Below are positions 58,669 to 64,000 of a stretch of 64,000 nt of DNA, in pieces (position 1 is the stretch's first letter; every line of letters begins with the position of its first letter). The stretch covers positions 58,150,217-58,214,216 of the forward strand of contig CM041298.1 of the NCBI GenBank assembly GCA_023052935.1, given 5' to 3'. Below the pieces are notes generated by a model that saw only the letters and a list, made by a program, of their open reading frames with translations, had not been told where the DNA came from and did no database searches. This DNA is from Piezodorus guildinii (taxonomy: Eukaryota; Arthropoda; Insecta; Hemiptera; Pentatomidae). The translations under genes and the position numbers were made by a program.

Positions 58669-60640
58669 TATTATGATTTACTTATTTGAAGTTGAAGTGC
58701 TTAATAAAATCTTCTTTAGTTGTTATTATTTTTACTGTATTTTCCAAATGTTTTTGATTAAGTAATAGAAACTATTTTTATTTCATTGTTGATTATATAT
58801 CTGACATGTTTGACCTGAAGAGGAAATGGTATGGTTTGTGCTTCAAAGAATTTTAAATTATTCTTGTGGATAATGGATTTAAATTTTTAATCCATTGTCA
58901 TTTCTCCTTTAATTTTTTTTCCTCAATTGTTACTTGGGCTAAAACTGTAATAAAACTTAAATAAAGCTTAAATACATTAAATTTCCATTTAATTCATTTT
59001 TATTTATATTAAAAAATATAATTTTATTAAATTAAATATTTAAATATTTTTTTTTTCATTTAAAATAAAATGATATTCATGCTATGATTCAGTATTGTAT
59101 TTTCAGATAAATTATCTTTTTATTCCTCCATGTTTCAATTAATTTATAAAATTCTCATTATATTATATAATAATATAAAAATTTTGAATGTTTCCATGAA
59201 ACACTTTCCAGTACTTTTGCTGTTAAGATAGGAAATTGTTTGTGAAACCAGAATTTTTTTTTTCAATCTACTCTAGTTGGAGTACATAAGTTCGTCAAAT
59301 AAATACGCAAATCTTATATAATTTTAGCAGTTAAGTATTTATTTATTATTATTATTTTTTTCAATTACCAGTAACTAACTAACTTAATAATGTCATTTTA
59401 ATTGTGTACTTACAACTGACCTATTAAGAAAATACGCTTTGTTTAAATGTAAGTTTGTAGTTTTTAAGGGAAAGTATGATGGGAGCAACATATATTTTGG
59501 ATTGATATGTGTAAATTGACCTGGCCTATGTTAAAACGTTACAGGTTAATATAAAGTGCCTCAGTTTTAGCTTGTAAAACACATTGTTGTCTCTGTTCTT
59601 TGATGAGCTAATATCAAAAAAATATTTTAAACCACATTTATAAAGACTAACTTTATTTTTCGTACCTTATTTAGTTATTAGTTCATGTCAACAGTCTCCT
59701 CGTTAATGGGAGTAATCCTCAAAAGAAAAGCATGAAACCTTTTAAACTGTCTTTTTTGAATTTTCACATTGTACAATACATTTAGTGTTAACAAAAAATT
59801 TTCACCTTTCAATAATAAAAATAATTTTAGATTTTTAGAGGGTTACATCCTTTTATGAATGGAGATTGGCAATATGGTGAATGATATGTTAACAATGGTG
59901 CTTATTAAAACTAACATTTATCAGTTACCTTTTTCGAATATACTTTAATGTTTAATGTAGTCTATATTTTTATGACTTTAACAAATTTACTTTGTACAAA
60001 TATTAGTTAATTATATTTAGTTTTTTATATGTTAATTAGTTTAAAAGTATTGAGAAAAAATAAATTATAATTTATACCCTATGTTATTTTCAAATTAACA
60101 CTTTTTTTAAGTATAAGTTTTAAAAAATAAAATAAAAATATTTGTATAAATGTATTTGTCCTTTGGATCTAATAAAATAAAAATAATTTAATAGGGAACT
60201 ATTAACTAAGATGTAACATGAAAGGTTCTGTAGGTCATAAATGTAAACTTTTATTTTTGTTATTTAAAATAATATTTATTAATTTATTCATTAGAGTGGA
60301 ATTAAAATTTATATTTTAATCAGCCAATAAAATAATTTATATTTACATTTTGTTTTTTACGACCCTTTTCTTATTATGTGTCATAAAAATATTGATGTAA
60401 CCTACGAAATTTTTAATATTATTAGCTGTTTCTCTATAGTAGTTTATGTTCCAGAAAGTGTACCATGAACATAGCCTACCATAATTTTTTTACAACATAC
60501 CACATTAAAACATACCAATAATATTTTTTTAAAACTATCCACCTACCTCTATTAAATTGTGGAAACATTGAGGTTAATATTTGTATCAAAATTGAGCATT
60601 GAGGATTTTATAAAGTATTTGGGATGTTGAGGATTTGATA
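58669..60640. other. AT-rich intergenic stretch, nothing recognised
   Basis: No coding, terminal-repeat or tandem structure was found beyond short A/T runs. Confidence 0.4.
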
Positions 60641-60644
60641 AAGG

Positions 60645-60905
60645 GAGCCCATGGCTGAGTGTCTAGCGTGCTAGTCTCCCATACCAAAGGTTGTCAGTTC
60701 GAATCTCAGTCCCTGGAGGACTTTTTCAAGCATTTAATTAATAGGGATTCGCTCACAGCTGCTCCCCCGGGTATGTGAGACCCATCGGTCAACTGATGGC
60801 CACTAACAGAAATAGGTGTTGGGAGTGAAGACCCTACCCTATAAAATTTCATCGAGAAATGTGAGTGTATTATCCTAGGGCCTAAACAGCCTGTCGTGCC
60901 ACCAG
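60645..60905 (+). repeat. tRNA-derived SINE, family C
   Basis: A box TGGCTGAGTGTCTAGCGTGC, B box GTCAGTTCGAATCTCAG, then a non-tRNA body ending in an A-rich tail (GCCACCAGAAAAAAAAAATA). It differs from families A and B. A tRNA-like fold fails after the B box. Confidence 0.75.
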
Positions 60906-60984
60906 AAAAAAAAAATAAATGTATTTTTTTTCATATGATAGGAATCAGATGATTTAGAGGTAGGAGCCTTAAACAAATAATTTC

Positions 60985-61185
60985 TATGTAGATCTTCTTC
61001 TTCTTAATCCTTCTTCTCTACCATCACAATATGCGAGAGGATGGCATGTAGAGCCTGATAAAACCTATTCCTATTCTGCACTACTTCTCTTACTGAACTC
61101 CTGCAAATTTCCCTTTTCCTACAGGTCTTCTTGATCCGTTCCTCCCAAATGTTCTTAGGTCTACTTCCCTCCATAACCAACATTG
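60985..61185 (-). repeat. LINE fragment
   Basis: The minus strand reads MEGSRPKNIWEERIKKTCRK and REICRSSVREVVQNRNRF, in the style of the extreme C-terminal part of LINE reverse-transcriptase proteins. Short and isolated. Confidence 0.5.
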
Positions 61186-61319
61186 GGTTGTTGAGTTAGA
61201 TTTTATTTTATTATTTGTTATTATTATTTTATTATTTGTTATTATTATTGTTTTTTGTTTATTCATTTAAGCCAGCTGTAATTGATATTATAATAGAACT
61301 TATTATAGTCATATTATGA

Positions 61320-61601
61320 GAGTGCCGTGGGCTAGTAGATAGAACAATTGGCTGCTGTTCTCTAGGTTCGAACCCCGGCTGAGCAGGTATTATTTCTTCT
61401 GTAATTTCAGCCGTGGAGCAATCCTTGGTTCGCCCTTGGGGAACACCCAACCTCTATAATGTGGGTACCCAAGACGGGGAAAACCTGGAGGATAAGTGTG
61501 TTCTTGGCCTGATCACCTCCTTGCACGGCCTTTTGGTTAAAACAGTACGAATCTCCAGTGCTGAACCTAAGAACCTTCATAGATTGAAGAGGTATTTTTT
61601 A

Positions 61602-61675
<74 letters not shown>
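61320..61675 (+). repeat. SINE family A followed by (TA)n
   Basis: A box CTAGTAGATAGAACAATTGG, B box GGTTCGAACCCCGGC, body GAAAACCTGGAGGATAAGTG. The tail passes into about 38 TA units (61601-61675), suggesting microsatellite growth from the SINE tail. Confidence 0.75.
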
Positions 61676-61679
<4 letters not shown>

Positions 61680-62311
61680 ATGTAAGCCAGCTGTTATTGT
61701 TAATGGAAAGTTTAGGGTGTTAGTTCAGTGAGTGTTGAAGCAGCCCGAAAGCAGCGAATAAACTTTTTCTCATTATTTTTTCTTGTATAAGAAAGTAGAC
61801 TTATAAAACGTTTTGTACTATTTAGTTTGAAACAAACTTGTTTATTTGGCTCCACCGGAAGAATATTGAACCTTCTTCGATGCGGAAACCAGGTCATCAC
61901 CCCCGAAATATCTTGTGCCTCTTGCATGCTCTCGCCCATTAATATTCTACAGACTTCTGAGAAGTTTCCTTAGCTTTGGTTCATATCAATATGGATTACT
62001 ATAAATATAGTTTTGTTACAGTTCTAGATTAGGAATTTTAGTAATAAAGTCTCTGAATTCAGTCGGATAAAAAAAAAATTACCGGATTGGGTCATAGAAA
62101 TTATTTTCGTTTTTTAATTTTTTATCTATAAGAAAATAATCCGGGACTAATGTGCGTCCCGTGCGAAAGTTTATGAAGAAGGGTTGAAGTATGGTGTAAT
62201 TCACAAATCACAAATATGACGATTATGAATATAGATGGTGCCAACCATAGCCTGCGTGACGTACAAAATGGCCGCCATTACTGTATTAACTATCACACCT
62301 ATATTATGTTA

Positions 62312-62560
62312 TTGGGTTGTCTGGAAAATAATGCTGGGTTTTGGGTTTTCCTTAAAAAATCATCTTGACAAAAATCGTTTACGTTTATTGGATTATTCAT
62401 TTGTATGAATTTCAGCACTTATCAATCCTCTTCTTGATGATAATGCTTGTTTAGCTCTGTAGCATTTCTCTTTTCGGAAATAATTCAGTCATTGCTATGA
62501 TGTCAACGCGTGATGTCCATTTAATTTTGTTTTACGCAAATCGTCAATCGATGAACTTCT
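62312..62560. mobile_element. mariner terminal fragment
   Basis: TTGGGTTGTCTGGAAAATAA preceded by TA is the same irritans-type end as at 6648. No matching right end or transposase motif was found. Confidence 0.45.
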
Positions 62561-62659
62561 CAAGTTGATTGGAAATGAAAAAAACAAAAACAAAAAAACA
62601 GAAAATTGTGTTCCACAAACATTATACGACCTAATATAATAAAACAGTATAAAAAAAAA

Positions 62660-63410
62660 AAGTTGAAGAATTCAAATATTTGGGAGAAATTATCTCTGCA
62701 AACGGGTTATAGAAAAAATTTCGATAAAATCAAGAACAAATAAAATGTCAAGTTCACTGGCAAGGACCAGACAAACGTATAACTAAAAATGTATATCTTG
62801 AAACAGCAAATTCAGACATTACCACACTGTAATAAAACCGGAAGCGCTATACGCATCGAAAACGCTAACCTTGGGAAAGAGAAAACTGGAAGAGTTGGAA
62901 ACACAAGAGAGAAAAATCTTAAGGAAGATTATGGGACCAGCCAAGAACAGTACACACTAAGAAGAATCAAAGAAATTTACCGGAACAATGAGCCAATAGA
63001 TGAAATCATTAGAAAGAGAAGATTAAAATATCTCAGGTACATTTGGAGGATGGAAGGAAACAGTATCGTCAAGAAATTAGTCCACAAACTGTATGAAATG
63101 AAAACAGCTATAACCTGGATTAAGGAAGTAAACAAGATCTTGAACGAGCTAGAATTAGAATTGAAGAAATAACGAACAAAAAATATTTGGAGAAAAAGTC
63201 ATGAAAGGTTGTTTCCAAGTCGAATACAAGAAGGTAAGAACGGGAACTAAGAGGACGGAAGAACGAAAACAGCGGTTAGTTAAACAGATGAAGTCTTCTT
63301 GGGTGAGAAGAAAAACAAATATGAAATTGAAATGTGCTTCAAATTGGTCTACCATCGTGATCTCCAAATGGTCTAATCCAATAATAATAATAAAAACGAC
63401 ATAAAGTTGT
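62660..63410 (+). repeat. LINE reverse-transcriptase C-terminal fragment
   Basis: In shifting frames: VEEFKYLGEIISANG, EALYASKTLTLGKRKLEELE, IRKRRLKYLRYIWRME and TAITWIKEVNKILNELE, the usual C-terminal series after the RT domain. Frameshifts and stops show it is dead. Confidence 0.7.
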
Positions 63411-63779
63411 TAACGCAAGTTTCTGGAGGAGGCCCTGACTCACTGATTAGATTGTTGCGCCACTGATTATGATAAATGGCAGAAGCTGTTTGAGAGTATT
63501 TACTTCATTCACCCTTCCTGCTGTTTATCAATTATGGAAAAATGGTCATATTTGATGAAAGGAAAAATAGATTTTAGATTTCCAAACAAAAAAAAACCAT
63601 AAGGTTTTGGATCCTAAAATATGTGTTATATGAAGATTTGAAGTTAAAAATAAAATAAATTAGTATTGATCCCTGACTTGGAAAAGCTATAGATAACAGG
63701 TTTGTCTATCTATAATTTACTGCTTTTTCCAGTCTGGGGGAGTTAGCGAACGGACGATTGATGAAGTATAGAAGGCTTA

Positions 63780-64000
63780 TTCTTGCAACCACTCTAAGTA
63801 ATGAACCTGCCCCATCCTTTTCCATTCTTTTCTATCCAATGCCACTCTCTTCCAGGTTGCACCTCCGCAGCTCTTCTTCATCTCCTGGTCCCAGTCTGTC
63901 GGTGGGCGTCCACGCTTCCTTGTAAACTCCCTTGGGTATCACTCCATAAGCTGCCTGGTCCATGTTGTAATGTTTCTCCGGATAACATGTCCGGTCCAGG
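63780..64000 (-). repeat. LINE fragment running off the window
   Basis: The minus strand reads WTGHVIRRNITTWTRQLME, stop, YPREFTRKRGRPPTDWDQEM and ATWKRVALDRKEWKRMGQ: the C-terminal GHV...RGRPPT...W motif series of LINE RT proteins. One in-frame stop is present. It continues beyond 64000. Confidence 0.75.

Noticed and set aside
60645..60720. Possible tRNA genes (A and B boxes here and in the SINE-A and SINE-B heads)
   Set aside because: The cloverleaf does not close, each head is followed by a long shared body and A-rich tail, and several copies are dispersed: SINEs, not tRNA genes.
61712..61939. 75-codon minus-strand frame
   Set aside because: Looks protein-like in places (WFPHRRRFNILPVEPNKQ) but has no recognisable domain, splice context or neighbours; possibly repeat-derived, not supportable.

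Overview
This is a strongly AT-rich window of a eukaryotic nuclear genome, almost certainly an arthropod and probably an insect. The evidence is long introns with GT/AG borders, chitin-binding (CBM14) domains, a germ cell-less orthologue, tRNA-derived SINEs, mariner, piggyBac-like, hAT-like, Helitron and LINE remnants, and many AT microsatellites. I cannot name the species.

Three host genes could be rebuilt exon by exon with consistent splice phases. (1) A mosaic secreted serine protease of the Tequila/neurotrypsin type fills 4965-41258 on the minus strand: 26 exons, about 1681 residues. Its order is signal peptide, CBM14, His/Pro/Tyr-rich linker, CBM14, SRCR, C-type lectin, kringle, LDLa, PAN, LDLa, SRCR, LDLa, SRCR, trypsin. 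Exon 7 is one base short, which breaks the frame. (2) COX18, the mitochondrial inner-membrane insertase for cytochrome oxidase subunit 2, lies at 41472-44767 on the minus strand (6 exons, 370 residues). (3) germ cell-less, a BTB-BACK protein, lies at 45144-52738 on the plus strand (9 exons, 476 residues). COX18 and gcl are head to head and share a 376-base promoter interval.

The protease introns hold most of the unusual structure. Intron 11 carries an intronless p23 (HSP90 co-chaperone) retrocopy on the opposite strand with an open frame, bracketed by inverted repeats of about 80 bp. It also carries a foldback element interrupted by a piggyBac-like element with TTAA target duplications. Intron 4 contains a 4.16-kb palindrome at 29226-33386 built of tandem repeats (Foldback-like), which transcription of the host gene would turn into a long hairpin RNA. 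Intron 24 has a 97-bp near-perfect hairpin. A composite repeat in intron 13 recurs in inverted orientation in COX18 intron 5, with the same SINE in the same place.

The flanks (1-2.9 kb and 52.7-64 kb) show no host gene that I can support. They contain a hAT-like element, SINEs, an AT microsatellite and decayed LINE reverse-transcriptase fragments. Nothing bacterial, no CRISPR array and no rRNA was seen. The three genes do not form a pathway; only COX18 and gcl look jointly arranged.
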